From positions 12,069 through 36,305 of the forward strand of contig BFEA01000187.1 in assembly GCA_003427395.1 (NCBI GenBank): DNA of 24,237 bases, read 5' to 3'. This DNA comes from Chara braunii. Lineage: Eukaryota; Streptophyta; Charophyceae; Charales; Characeae. Position numbers and translations under genes: made by a program. Below are positions 10,006-18,880 of the stretch, piece by piece (position 1 is the first letter of the stretch; each line of letters opens with the position of its first letter). The notes under the pieces were generated by a model. That model ran no database searches, was not told where the DNA came from, and saw only the letters and a list, made by a program, of their open reading frames with translations.

Positions 10006-10234
10006 TGTATTATTTGGCTGTTCCCTTCCACTTTTCTTTGCCTCTTTGCTTTTTGGTTGTGTGCAAGTGGATCTATATGACACACGGGGGTGGGGGCAGC
10101 CGCCGCTCCACCTACATCCACGTGGGCGGCCTTGTACGCAAGAGGTTCTGAACAGGGGGAGTTGTAAGGAAGAAGATTAAAAATGAATTAAGTTTTTCTT
10201 GTTTTCCTTGTTTTCTTTCGTTTTTCGCTTCCGC
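10006..10234. other. Spacer, no gene recognised
   Basis: Pyrimidine-rich on the plus strand. If the adjacent PBS-like site is real, this is the start of the internal region of a minus-strand LTR element. I see no coding motif in it. Confidence 0.4.
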
Positions 10235-10246
10235 GCTCTGATACCA
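10235..10246 (-). promoter_or_regulatory. tRNA-iMet primer binding site, minus strand
   Basis: On the minus strand this reads TGGTATCAGAGC, an exact 12-nt match to the complement of the initiator tRNA-Met 3' end. It comes immediately after ...TATTGTCACA, which has the CA end expected for an LTR. This places the 3' end of an LTR-like unit at 10247, with the element's interior toward lower coordinates. Confidence 0.7.
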
Positions 10247-10250
10247 TGTG

Positions 10251-10379
<129 letters not shown>

Positions 10380-10423
10380 TCACAAACAGAACTGCCCGGT
10401 AAAACCGTAGGCAGAGAGAGAGA

Positions 10424-10501
10424 AGTGGACCACGGATCAGATATTAAACTGATCATAACATATACTACACTTGATCTTATCCAAAAGGCCGAGAAAGGCA
10501 T
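10424..10501 (-). pseudogene. U2 snRNA-derived segment (5' ~78 nt)
   Basis: On the minus strand, the first ~66 nt match the conserved 5' region of U2 snRNA with about five differences: the TTTCTCGGCCTTTTGG start, the AAGATCAAGTGTAGTAT branch-site-recognition region (GTAGTA intact), and stem-loop IIa (GATCAG...CTGATC). Weaker similarity continues through GTGG-CCA before it changes to a CT-rich segment. The Sm site and 3' hairpins of U2 are absent. No plant snRNA upstream element or TATA box is visible upstream, so it is a derived fragment and not a working U2 gene. Confidence 0.8.
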
Positions 10502-10521
10502 TGTCACAGACAGCTCCCCTG

Positions 10522-10535
10522 TTTTTTTTTTTTTT
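10522..10535. repeat. Poly-T tract
   Basis: Fourteen T on the plus strand, equivalent to a poly-A on the minus strand 14 nt upstream of the candidate LTR. It could be the tail of a minus-strand retroposon lying at higher coordinates, but no head is recognisable. Confidence 0.5.
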
Positions 10536-10746
10536 GAAAGTCAGGCTACGCCTAGTAGAAGGGGTGGTAGGGGCAGCCCCTGCTACTAATAGCTCGCCCC
10601 AGCCTCGCCCGTCACTCCATTCTATTGGTGGGGAGCTTCACGTGGTGGAAACGAGGCCCAACATCCCTTTCAGTACAGATAAGGAACTGAGATGATATGT
10701 TTGTATCTTGCACCAAGAAAAACACCTCACGAGCATTGATTGCCCA
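10536..10746. other. Unassigned spacer
   Basis: GC-richer sequence between the poly-T and the tandem-repeat block. No coding or RNA motif is recognised. Confidence 0.3.
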
Positions 10747-11201
10747 GGTTGAACGGGGGACTAATTGTGCGGGGCGGTGGGTTTAGTCGCCTGCCTCGTC
10801 TGCCCTGCCACTCAGCACTGACACTACCTTCTTCCCCTGAATACAACGTAAGGTCATTATAGTTGTATTTCGGGTACCTTTCAGTCTAAGTACATTATAG
10901 TTGTATTTCGGGTATCTTTCAGTCTAAGTACAACTATATTGACCGTACATTGTATTCGGGGGAAAAAGGTAACCATCTCCTAGCAGTACTACCAATCGTT
11001 GAGGCGTACCAGTTCCTCACTCTTCCCCATACCAAGACATGTCAACCAGGGATAGGGCACTCGGGGGAAAGGGATTTGAGATTTAGCTGACTGCCCCTTC
11101 TGCCCTATAACTTAGTACCAAGGAAGACCATCATCCTAGGAGTTCTCCATTCTCCCCATACCAAGTCATGTCAACCAGGGAAAGGGCACTGGGGGAAGGG
11201 A
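10747..11201. repeat. ~130-bp tandem repeat, about 2.5 copies, first copy split by a MITE
   Basis: The clearest shared block (CCCCATACCAAG-CATGTCAACC and about 40 nt around it) is at about 11011-11073 and 11140-11201. A second shared block (TAG-C--CTGCC-C-TCTGCCCT) is at about 10783 and 11092. ACCATC-CCTAG recurs at 10972 and 11128. Aligning the copies shows the first is interrupted by the inverted-repeat element at 10825-10971. Confidence 0.65.
10825..10971. mobile_element. MITE with 43-bp terminal inverted repeats, TA target site
   Basis: Arms 10825-10867 and 10929-10971 are complementary over 43 bp with five mismatches. Outermost bases are TA on both sides, as for Tc1/mariner-type MITEs with a TA target duplication. 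The core is two 38-bp tandem copies (10855-10892 and 10893-10930) differing at one base. It lies within one copy of a tandem repeat whose other copy lacks it, which gives an approximate empty site. No coding sequence is present. Confidence 0.75.
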
Positions 11202-11488
11202 TCCAGAAAGTTGGATGGGGTCTGCATGGGGATCTCTCCATCAATCTTGGTCCATTAATGGAAGATCAACTCGTAATCCCGAGTGGGGTTTGGCTGGTCA
11301 TCTTCTTGCCCACCGGCCCACTCTCCACTCAATTGTGCACACAAATATAGAGAACTACGTTGGATTTAGAATTAGATCAAAGATGGATAAACGTAAGACA
11401 TCAATTCCACTTTAAGAAAATCAATTTGTAACCTTTTGTAATTCAATATTTTGTAATCATTCATTGGGATCAAAGCAAAACTCTGATT
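11202..11488. other. Unassigned spacer
   Basis: No repeat, RNA or coding motif recognised. The sequence grades from GC-balanced to AT-rich. Confidence 0.3.
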
Positions 11489-11618
11489 TACGAATTTAGG
11501 ATTATGAATCTTGCTAAGAAAATACGAATTTAAGAATAAGAATCCTGCTAAGAAAATACAAGTTTCAGATTAGGAATGTTGTTCAGAACAGAAAATACGA
11601 ATTTCAGATTAGGGATCA
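11489..11618. repeat. 34-bp minisatellite, ~3.6 copies
   Basis: Units begin TACGAATTT/TACAAGTTT at 11489, 11523, 11557 and 11596. The first two are 34 bp, the third 39 bp and the last partial. They share AAGAAT/GATTAGG and GCTAAGAAAA blocks. Confidence 0.75.
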
Positions 11619-13098
11619 ATTACATCCAAAAAACACCTAAGATCCCATGAATCAGATTTTAAACAAATCACAATTATAAAAGCGAAATCATTCAAAAACA
11701 ACCTCTAAAAAATTCAGAAAAAACAGCCACAACTCAGGAAAAATCAGGGGAAAACATCATGACGAATAAGGAAACAGACAGTGACACCCAAAGGACACAA
11801 CCCCAATCACAGACTCTAGCTCCAAATCAAAATAGAAACGTGGCAGCGACCTCATGCGATGCCTCTCATGATAGCCGTATCACAAAATCCCGTGACGTCA
11901 ACGGTTTGAAGATGAGCCCGCCACCTATCGCCTCTTTCGTGATAAACAAACCGAGCAAACGAACCTCCTCCTCCACTTTATGTTAATCACGTTGCCATGT
12001 TGTCACCAAAAAACCGCAAAGACCTTCGTCGCCCAAACTCACCCCCTCCGCGGGCCTCCGTCTTCGTGGGAGGAAAGCAACCTCCCCCCTCCCCCCGCTA
12101 GCCATGACAACCTCGCCAATATGTGAAGCCCTTTCACCAGCGAACAAAGCACTAAACAGGCACCATCCTGCTAAGCAGGAGATGCTATGGTCCGACCTTG
12201 TCGAGCCCGCCGACGAGTGCCATAGGGGTTTCAAGCCACAAAAAAATGCCACAAAGCAACCTCCGGGGCAAAAAAATCAGGGGGAGGAAGAAACCATTTC
12301 CATCCTACTTGCGACGCGCCTTCTCAACGTTCATCTCACCACCACCATCTGCACAGTTCCGGCCTTCAAGGATCATCTGCCATGCCCACCCAAACGCCAC
12401 CTCCGAACGCCAGCAAAGACAAGCCGACGGCACGACGGCACGGCGCTCCCGGCCGCGCCGCGCCGCCGTTCGCCTGAGGAAACATCCCAAAACGAGAAAC
12501 GGAGTAGTTTTCCCAAAATGTCTTCGTCGATCCAACCAATAGACAACTGCATAGAAGTCTTGCATTGAAATAGCCATCAAGAGAGGAAGGGGGGCAAAAG
12601 GAGGAAGCAAAACAAGGCAGTGACAGGAGAAGAGTGGATTGTGCAACGGACTAGACACTTCACATGAAAGAGACGTGATGCACCAAGCAAAACAAGTCGA
12701 GGAGAGAACGGAGCGAGCAATCGGTCAACAACGAAGTAACAACTAAAGGTGGTGGTAAACCCGTCAGAGAACTCACAGAGCGCTGGCCAGGCGTGAGGGT
12801 AACAACACACTTCTCGAGGACTAAAGAAACCCCCTCCCTCTCCCTATTTCTATCTAGAGTTGGACCTCCATAAAAGGTTGATGCACACTCACTCCTCACA
12901 CCACTCGCATAGGGCGCAAAAAGGATCACCGACAAAGGATTTCACCAGTCGCAACCATACAAACACAAGAGTTAACGTTAACTCCACAATCACTGAATTG
13001 ACAGAAATGAAGTGAACAAAATATTGCAAATCAATAGATTGGGTAAGCGTGGTGTTCGCAAACTCCCGAATAAAGTGCAAAGAAATTAGCGTGCCGCT
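11619..13098. other. Unassigned ~1.5 kb upstream of PLE copy 1
   Basis: AT-rich to about 11990, then GC-rich to about 12500. Open frames on both strands (for example 12104-12568 plus, 12305-12658 minus) are compositional and show no domain, codon pattern or homologous partner in the window. The last few hundred bases may be the 5' untranslated part of PLE copy 1, which I cannot prove. Confidence 0.3.
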
Positions 13099-13896
13099 AT
13101 GACAACGTCCACTGGGGACAACAAGGTGAAAGGGAAAGCCGCGATGGAAGGGGATAGGGGGTTAATCGACAAACACCTCAGGAAAAACAATAACTCGCAG
13201 CAAGGACGACAAACTCAGATTCCTGGGGTTCATCAGGTACAAATACCTGGTGCACAACAACAAAGCTCAGGACCGCTGCCCCCTACCCTGGTACAGCGAA
13301 GTGGTCAACCACCGCAAGAGGGGCCTGCCTTGACAAGGATGTCCTATAGGGATAAACTGAAGCAGCAAACATGGGCAGTCAAGACAACAAACCAAAGTGA
13401 CCTGCCACCCCAGGTCCTGCCACCTGCCAACAGTGGTCAGTCAGCGGTGCTCGTGGCTGCCCTCACCACCACGGGAAGGGTAGTGCCCAACAAGCTGCTG
13501 ACACTAGACCCTATACACCATCTCAGGGGTCACTTCATTTACAAACTGCATGTTCCCCGTGACAAGAAATTCCAGGAGGAAGATGAATATATCCGTGGGG
13601 TGGAGCACCACCATGCAGTAAAAGGAACAAGCAAGCAATATGTGCACGTTTGGTTGCGCAAAGCTGGGCTAGAGCAGTATGTCCCGATCCCGATTTGGTT
13701 CGGGGAGGATTTAGCAATAAAAAGTATGGAGGCCAGAATAATTGGGAGTTTCAATCCGGGCCTGAATATGCGCAGCAGTCCTCGAAGAAAGACGAGGAAG
13801 AAGAAAGCGGATCGACCCTCTCCTTCTCTTTCTCCCTCTCCTACTGTGGTTCATGAACTTGTGTTTTTTTACTGCCCTATGCTAGTAGTACGATAG
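13099..13896 (+). pseudogene. PLE1 N-terminal region with degenerate GIY-YIG endonuclease
   Basis: Starts at an ATG at 13099. Residues 1-130 are Gln/Pro-rich low complexity. From about residue 140 a GIY-YIG-like fold begins: an FIYKL segment (13534 on) in place of G-I/V-Y, an R-x3-H in YIRGVEH, a VHVWL helix, the metal-binding Glu in SMEARII (13729-13731), and the terminal Asn block NPGLNMR (13753-13770). The canonical YIG-x-T strand is missing, so a deletion is likely. In PLEs this endonuclease nicks the target to prime reverse transcription. The TAG at 13894-13896 is a mutation: the frame continues with sequence homologous to copy 2. A basic SPRRKTRKKK stretch follows the nuclease. Confidence 0.75.
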
Positions 13897-14853
13897 GAGC
13901 CGGACTTATTACAAATTCTGAAACTATTGGTTAAGCACAAACAGAAAGGGTCCATCAGGATTAGCAACAACCAAGGGTGCCGGTGGTTGAAGGCATGCCG
14001 GTTAGTGTCCTTATTATTCGTATTTTCCAAGGTTGAAATTAATAATAAGAAATTTCTGCTTAAGGATGCTAAAACTGCGACTGAGGTAGGAGTGTGTTGG
14101 TCTATTACTGGACTAACTCGGACAAAGACTAAGATGGATTTACTAAAAGCTGAGCTCCTGGCTCTACTCAGGGCACCTTGGAAACGACGGGATCTGTCAC
14201 TGCAGCAGTTAATCGATCTGAATAATGGGGTCAAGACCATAAATCAAAGGCGGGGTAGGCAGATCGTGCACGGAATCCTTACTAATGTGTTTAAAGGGAA
14301 TTTCGGCTTGAATCCTCGATTGAATGTGACAGTTAAGATTCCTTTTTGCACCTGTGTTAATAAATGCAAAGTAGAGAAAGCAGTGAAAGAGTGGTTGAAA
14401 GAGGAAATCTCTCCAACGTCGCTTGCTGACTTGTATGCAAAGAGGACAAGGGTTGTATCGCTGAAGGCCAACACAGCTGGTGACTTCTGGCATAACCATA
14501 AGTCTTTTGCGCAGACGAGATCCTTTGAGTGTGTTTGCGTCGACTTTAACTTGCCCAAGAGTAATGGGCATGTAGCAGTCAAGCTGAGTGAGGTGGAGGG
14601 TATTCATCCTTTTCTTTTGAATGCAAAAAAATGCGCCCTGCCCGGCACGCTAACAAGCAAAGAAGGTTTGATTCGAGCCTGCAACAGTGCCTTAGGAGCA
14701 CTGAGGACAGCAGACGTTGTAAAGAAGGACATTAAAATTGACTGGTTGACTATCAAAAAGGTTGGGGCAGCCAAACCTAAAAATTGTGTTCTCAGTGAAA
14801 TATGTTGTGGGCATGGGACAAACACTTCATGGGTAGGTCTGCTCCCCGCTTGA
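13897..14853 (+). pseudogene. PLE1 middle domain with CxC motif
   Basis: In the same frame as the endonuclease piece, after its TAG. It aligns along its length with copy 2 residues from EADLLKI onward. Shared blocks are EPDLLQIL, KKFLLKDAK, LLRAPWKR, RGRQI-GI, a KIPFC segment, the C-x-C motif at 14530-14538 followed by LPKSNGHV, and LNAKK-PGTLT then AC--AL--L. I do not recognise a named domain. It lies between nuclease and RT in both copies and may be an RNA-binding or RT N-terminal extension. TGA at 14851-14853 ends the frame, and RT sequence continues in another frame from about 14840 (PLDHN). Confidence 0.75.
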
Positions 14854-15293
14854 CCACAATACCAGTGAGACGTGGTTAGAATACCCAAAGCTTTTTGAAG
14901 CGGGACTCAAAAAGATGTATTTGGCAAATGACAACTACGAGCATGTTCAAAAGGCAAGGAGTGTGGTACTATCAAAAATGAGAGAAAGGTATGCGGCAAG
15001 ACAACTTCAAAAAAGTGCACAATGGGACATAACGGGGGATCTGCAGCATGCGTACATCATACCAAAAGAGAAAAGACAAAGCCAAAAAGCGGTCTATGGT
15101 TCCCTCTTTCTCAAGTCCTTTCTGATCGGCATCTTGACTCCTCTCCGCTGCCCTCAATGCCCTTATCAGAAGAGCTACGGTTCCCAATTTCGATCTGCAC
15201 TCTATTCATGGACTGAAAAAGTAAATTGATAAGATCAATAATTAGAAGCAGATCAATGCCGATTTCATCGCACGAACATATGACATTAAAGAG
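14854..15293 (+). pseudogene. PLE1 RT N-terminal part, frameshifted
   Basis: The region reads ETWLEYPKLFEAG...NDN, then the LQHAYIIPKEK block, parallel to LQQAYILSKDK in copy 2. A frame change then reaches an R-S-M-V-P-S-F RT block (KRPIVPSF in copy 2), followed by a stop and scrambled sequence. Homology resumes at about 15255 in another frame with FIARTYDIKEMF. At least three frame changes or small deletions are needed to follow the alignment. Confidence 0.7.
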
Positions 15294-15740
15294 ATGTTTA
15301 CTCAGTTGCCCCATACTGAGATTGGACGTGCGGTACGATGGATTGTAGAGTTATTTCACAAGACGGGCGTAAGATGGATCAGAATCAACCTAAGAAAGAA
15401 AGAAGCAACGTTTGGTAAGGCTCACGGGGAGGATGGTTGGAGGTTCATATGGTTGAGCAGACTGATCTTACTTACTGAATATCAACTGGAGAACACATTT
15501 TTTTTAGTTTCCGGGACCATTTTGCAACAATTGAAGGGCATACCAATGGGCGGGAGGGCAAGCCCCCCGATGGCGTGTGTTATGTGTATGATGTCTGAGT
15601 ACCAGTTTTTGTGCTTACTTGGCATGGACAGGAAGTGGATAACCGGGAAGCGGTATATTGATGACTTACAGTTGTCTCATTTTTTCGTACCAACGACCCG
15701 TCTGGATGCCAGAAAGCAGAAGAACGGTTGGACTTGGTAA
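15294..15740 (+). pseudogene. PLE1 reverse transcriptase core
   Basis: The frame is open just upstream, so the catalytic Asp of TYDIKEMF (about 15275) belongs to it. Blocks in order: MFTQLPH, a WI-IN-RKK-ATFGKAHGE-GW segment, the GIPMGGRASPPMA motif typical of PLE RTs (PMG-SP type), and the YIDDL catalytic box (15654-15668). It loses the reading frame after LDARKQ. Copy 2 shows the same blocks intact. RT would copy element RNA into DNA at the nicked target. Confidence 0.85.
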
Positions 15741-16200
15741 CCCGTTGTTATCCAGCTGGGTTGCAGTTGGAACGCACAGACCCAAGGAATGGGTGAATTG
15801 ATTTTTTGGAGACCATGATGATTGTAACCGGGGCACCCACAGTTATCCCGATGATGCATAAGTTTTAGAATGCTGATACTACATGGAACGACGAGACCTT
15901 GAGGTTCCGAGCTTACAAGGACTTCTCCTCATTTGGACCTCACACCGTCAAGTTTGCTATGGTAGCTAACACACTACTGTGAATCGCGGGTAACTTCAAT
16001 GACCCAGGAATAACTTCTCTAAATGTCCTTACTCTCGTCCAGGAGTTGGGCAAGCTGCGGTACCCTGGGAAAGTCGTCTTGCGAGGCTCCAGTGGATGTT
16101 CCGACGAACGGGGGTGACATTTTGGGAAAGGATGAAGACACTAGTATGAACCTGGCTGCAGGATGGAGGAGAGAGATAACGGCCAGTCTACTGTTCTAAG
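15741..16200 (+). pseudogene. PLE1 RT C-terminal/thumb remnant
   Basis: Fragments in alternating frames align with the C-terminus of copy 2: FLETMMIVT (FLKTRLIVT), a TTWND/LRFRAYKDFSSFGPH stretch, and KLRYPGK (VIGYPGK), followed by a TPFW-like end near 16120. Several stops are present. Beyond about 16200 homology to copy 2 is lost. Confidence 0.6.
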
Positions 16201-17039
16201 GTTTGCCGGGCTTTTTCATCCAGAGATCTCGTATGAATACATGTGTTGGCTTCTTGGCTCAAGGCGCGCCGATGCTGGCGCCAGCCGAAAACAATCGAGA
16301 CGATAACTTTTTTGAACGAGCAAAATTATCTCTAGACCTGAATCTGGAACCAGAGATCAGTCATGAGAAAAAGACAATGACGCAGGGGAGAACGCGTTTG
16401 CCTAGGCGCATGTTGGCTTGATCTCTGGTATATGCATAGTTTGATATTATTGGATATTCTTTATTTTATTGTTTGAACGGGGCGCCGCATGCGATGAACG
16501 GGTGTTCACTAGGTTCTGACCCCAACGGGTTTTTGGATGCATGGATTTGGTTTTGATCTCCGGCACATACGGTGGTCCTGGCTTACGGCTTGAGCTACGT
16601 CGATGTCGGCGCCGACGGAAAATTACAACGGTGGCAGTATGGGTAAATCACCTCCGGATTCGGTCAGTTAGGTACGGTGATAAGACAACGGGGCAGGTGA
16701 GAAAGGTGTCGAGGGTAAAGAACGGGCGTTTTTCCAAATGCAGGGATGTATGGGCCAGGTGCTGGGTACATGCAAAGGCTGAGGTAGTTTGATATTAATA
16801 GTGGCAGGGTCTATTTTATGTTATTTTATTTTTTAAGATAGGTCTTCGACGTTATTCCTGGCTCATCTGAATGTGGCCTGCTTGCAGGTAAAGGGGCAGT
16901 AGGATGTAGTATGAACCTGGACAAGTAGAGGGGTTCGACGCTCATTTTGTTTTTCCATCAGCTAAGTGTCGGGCGCACGGGTTCTGAGGAAAAGGAGTGG
17001 AGAACATCCTATAGGAAGAGTACTTAAAGACATAGGTAG
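16201..17039. repeat. Region 3' of PLE1, diverged ~350-bp duplication
   Basis: No gene. Two stretches (about 16259-16470 and 16590-16840) share GGCGCC-GCCGAAAA-type, GGTA-ATGCA and AGTTTGATATTA-T-G...TTTATTTTATT blocks in the same order, offset by about 330-350 bp. It could be the 3' untranslated or pseudo-LTR region of PLE1. Similarity is low and seen by eye only. Confidence 0.3.
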
Positions 17040-17517
17040 TAATCAGTAGTGAGGAGGGGGGAGGGGTTCATTGTGAGGGGTGAGTGAGGAGTAGGAAGCC
17101 TAGGCCCCATATGAATTTGAATGGAAATATAGGGGCTGGTTCGCGCGTGCGGGTAGAAAGTGAATGAGACGTGAAGGGGTAACAAATTTTTCTCTTGTTT
17201 CTTTTTCTTTTTATCGGACGGCTGTCATGACAATTAATAATTTTTTATTGTAATTTCTCGGAGGCCTGTTCCTTTTCCGTTGGGACGCCGCAACGGTAAC
17301 TCGGAAGAGTTTCTGGCCTTGCGTTTCGTAGATTTTTTGTAGGAGTGGCGCTGGAGCAGTGGCCGTGACTAGATAAAAGTAAGTTTGTTGGGAGTTGATC
17401 TCATCTTAGCCTGAGCAGCAGGACAGAAGGGCTGAGCGCTGGTGAAGTTGCCACCGGCGGCGTCGGGTGTTTTAGCTGTGAAATGTAAAGTCCGTGACAC
17501 CTGATTTTGTATTATCT
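17040..17517 (+). repeat. Left pseudo-LTR of PLE2
   Basis: Collinear with 23161-23638 over all 478 bp at a constant offset of 6121, with about 17 substitutions and no indels. Similarity begins sharply at TAATCAGTAGTG and stops sharply after TTGTATTATCT. In a tandem PLE this is the 3' end of an upstream truncated copy. No hammerhead ribozyme core could be found by eye. Confidence 0.9.
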
Positions 17518-18880
17518 ATGCTACTGAGTTGCACGATCGACCTCGCAGTACAGCTTGGGTTTTCGATCTAGCAGTGCCGTCGGTATCTTGTGCCGACGTG
17601 CTTTCTTGGGGTTTGTGTGTCTTTCATTCTTTTTTCTTTTTTCTTTCATTCTTTCATTCTTGTTCTATGTGGTTACCTATCTTCACGTCTCGTGACTTTG
17701 TGCTCGTATACGCTGGCGAGACCATGCCTGGTTGATCGCTCTCTTGCGTTGGGGATGGGTTGTACCTACCTGGAGGGTGAACATGAGTAGAATACGGCGC
17801 TGCTACGCTTGCATCGGTGATGACAATGGCGTACACGCGGCTGATCAGCTGGGAGTGATACGCCTGGAGGGGATTCTCCGCTGGACAGGTGGAGCGCCTG
17901 ATCCTCGTTCGTAGCTAACGCCTGGCAGACATCGTGTTGACGGCGTTGGAGACATGTGCAGCATGCGGCGCGGATGAAGCGCCTGATCCGCTTTCGTCGT
18001 ATACTCGAAGTGGGTAGCTTATTGGGTGGCGTGCTGCGATTGGCACGGTATCGTCGGGGACGATAGTGGCGTAGCACGTGGCGGGTGAGTTGTGGGCACG
18101 AACGTCGTTGGTTCTCCAGGTGTAGCTTACGGCGTGGAGATTCCTCTCATCAGTGTCACTGGCAGTGTTAACACGTGGCCGTAGGGTTGAGGGCGTTGCG
18201 TCTCATTGACGGTGTCTTATCCTCCTGATATCGCGCTGCTAGCCTGGGCGGTCCGAATTGGCTTGCATTGTATATGCATGGTGCCGGTTGCCGTGGGCGG
18301 CGGGGCGTATTGCGATAACACAGTCGAATACCTTTGTACCATACCCTGGAAGATTCGCGAGCCGGGAGGATGCGAAATAGACAGGGAGTGGTAATGATGG
18401 AATAAAGAAAGATAGGGAGGGAGAGAGACGTGTGAGTGAGGAGTGAAGGAAAATAACAGAGTGAGAGCGAAGTGGTAGATAGAGAGAGAGATTTCCGTAA
18501 GAATGGGTGTTCTTGTGTGTGAGCTAGGCTGGGGAGTCTCAACTACAAAGCGGCTGGTTGGATCTGCTATCGTCCGCCGGTACGCAACCGGTACTCACAC
18601 GGATTCCGGGTTTTTTGGTAGCTGCTAATCTTCATCGTTTGGTTGTTTTGGCAGGATGGGATTACTTCAGCGTCAGTAAAGCATCGTCCGGGGATGAGTA
18701 TCGCTTGACGACACTTGTTGGGTGCTATTCATGTGCGTGCGATGCGGGTAACACGCCCGTGATCGTTCTGGACTGGGCCAGCCCACGTGGGTGATGAGCC
18801 ACACACAAGATTGATTGGTGTCGTGTTTTGCTTGTGTATCCGTATTTGTTTTTGGTGAGCTGTTCTTCCTTAACTATCGT
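17518..18880 (+). other. PLE2 5' untranslated region
   Basis: About 1.36 kb without supported coding sequence. It holds a T-rich CATTCTT-repeat run (17620-17660), a repeated GCGCCTGATCC motif (17894 and 17979), and a perfect 7-bp hairpin (TATCGTC-GGG-GACGATA at 18049-18065) extended by CAC/GTG after a 2-nt bulge. A purine-rich GAGAG tract lies at about 18405-18495. It probably contains the element's promoter, but no TATA box is convincing. Confidence 0.5.

Larger units (their letters stand above)
13099..16200 (+). mobile_element. Penelope-like element copy 1, N-terminal GIY-YIG type, degenerate
   Basis: The same domain order as copy 2 (GIY-YIG, middle domain, RT), with clearly homologous but diverged protein (my rough impression is 40-50% in conserved blocks). 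It is therefore a different family and not a recent tandem duplicate. One in-frame TAG and several frameshifts disrupt it. No flanking direct repeats are recognisable, so true ends are unknown and the coordinates cover only the coding homology. Confidence 0.8.

Noticed and set aside
10384-10517. U2 segment as a simple retroposed insertion with 14-bp target duplications (CTGTYTGTGACRAT on both sides, minus strand)
   Set aside because: The direct repeats are real but imperfect. The CT-rich tail inside the presumed insertion also occurs at 28-88 next to its own (TA)n, so the boundary repeat belongs to the unit instead of being a fresh target duplication. I keep it as a lesser alternative.
12104-12658. 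ORFs of 154 aa (+), 114 aa (+) and 117 aa (-)
   Set aside because: Overlapping open frames in GC-rich sequence on both strands, with no domain, no homology within the window and no consistent codon pattern.
17040-18880. Hammerhead ribozyme in the pLTR or leader
   Set aside because: I looked for CTGANGA paired with GAAA at the right spacing on both strands. CTGATGAG occurs on the minus strand near 18147-18155 but no GAAA follows a stem II. A covariance search would be decisive.
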